Assembly: GCA_044374295.1 (NCBI GenBank)
Contig: JBILOU010000083.1
Coordinates: 1-6,692, forward strand
DNA length: 6,692 nt
Direction: 5' to 3'
DNA from: CAIZGX01 sp044374295
GTDB taxonomy: Bacteria; Bacteroidota; Bacteroidia; Flavobacteriales_D; Sanyastnellaceae
This document shows, piece after piece, positions 6,565 to 6,692 of the stretch. The translations under genes were made by a program, and so were the position numbers. The notes below the pieces were generated by a model that saw only the letters and a program-made list of their open reading frames with translations, was not told the origin of the DNA and did no database searches. Within the stretch, counting starts at the first letter, position 1. Every line of letters starts with the position of its first letter.

Positions 6565-6582
6565 CTATTTCTATAGAAATAG
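6565..6582. promoter_or_regulatory. Perfect 18-bp palindrome between divergent promoters (possible operator)
   Basis: CTATTTCTATAGAAATAG equals its own reverse complement over all 18 positions, with no spacer at the centre. It lies 2 bp upstream of the -7 element of the rightward MiaB-like gene, where the spacer and -33 region would be. It also lies 21 bp upstream of the -33 TTTG of topA. That is the position expected for a dimeric repressor of the rightward promoter, possibly also affecting topA. The regulator is unknown. Confidence 0.5.
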
Positions 6583-6584
6583 AT

Positions 6585-6592
6585 TATTTTTG
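6585..6592 (+). promoter_or_regulatory. Candidate -7 element for the rightward MiaB-like gene
   Basis: TATTTTTG matches TAnnTTTG exactly and sits 26 bp before the GTG start, implying a leader of roughly 20 nt. No TTG is found at the usual -33 spacing; that region is occupied by the 18-bp palindrome. The promoter may be weak, activator-dependent or repressed through that site. Confidence 0.5.
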
Positions 6593-6618
6593 CACACTAA
6601 TCAAAACAGCCAGACACT

Positions 6619-6692
6619 GTGGAAGAAAAACAAATTGACGAGACAAGACAGGGCGAATTTTTTGAAATTTCGACTCCCATAAATCAGAATGG
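6619..6692 (+). CDS. miaB: Probable MiaB (tRNA-2-methylthio-N6-dimethylallyladenosine synthase), N-terminal 24 codons only
   Basis: A plus-strand frame opens at GTG (6619) after an in-frame TAA at 6598-6600, contains no ATG in between, and runs open to the window edge. It reads (V/M)EEKQIDETRQGEFFEISTP and continues INQN. The charged N-terminus with an E-x-x-QGE core resembles my recollection of flavobacterial MiaB starts, which precede the KLFIESYGCxMN motif of the first methylthiotransferase domain. MiaB is a radical-SAM iron-sulfur enzyme that adds a methylthio group to i6A37 of tRNAs. None of its diagnostic cysteines fall inside the window, so the identity is tentative, although the existence of a gene here is well supported by the promoter element and frame. 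The GTG start is the only plausible one in frame. Confidence 0.5.
   Translation, partial: MEEKQIDETRQGEFFEISTPINQN

Overview
The window suggests the phylum Bacteroidota, most likely Flavobacteriales (a Crocinitomicaceae/Fluviicola-like genome would fit, but this is a guess). Four things point that way. The core genes of the type IX secretion system (T9SS)/gliding motor are present. The promoters match the Bacteroidota pattern TTTG ... TAnnTTTG. The start codons lack strong Shine-Dalgarno sequences. The topoisomerase I has no zinc fingers and ends in a Lys/Ala/Pro tail.

Layout, read right to left because nearly everything is on the minus strand. At the right edge (6619 to the end, plus strand) is the beginning of a GTG-started gene whose first residues resemble MiaB of flavobacteria. 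It diverges from topA (DNA topoisomerase I, 4069-6489, minus) across a 129-bp region holding two back-to-back Bacteroidota-type promoters and a perfect 18-bp palindrome. After topA comes an arginase/formimidoylglutamase-fold protein (2820-3986) that has lost several metal ligands, then a probable intrinsic terminator. A new candidate promoter precedes a T9SS cluster in the order porP/sprF-like (1676-2629), gldK (206-1597) and the first 52 codons of gldL (1-157, cut by the window edge). gldM and gldN would be expected just beyond the left edge.

How the genes work together. GldL is an inner-membrane motor component. GldK is an outer-membrane-anchored lipoprotein of the periplasmic ring. PorP/SprF is an outer-membrane beta-barrel-type protein tied to secretion or adhesin attachment. 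This cluster serves protein export and gliding. The topA and arginase-like genes are a separate upstream unit with no obvious functional tie to secretion.

No stretch longer than 300 bases lacks a gene. No tRNA, rRNA, CRISPR array or mobile element was seen. The least ordinary items are the degenerate arginase-fold protein, the palindrome between topA and the MiaB-like gene, and the paired direct and inverted repeats in the gldK leader.
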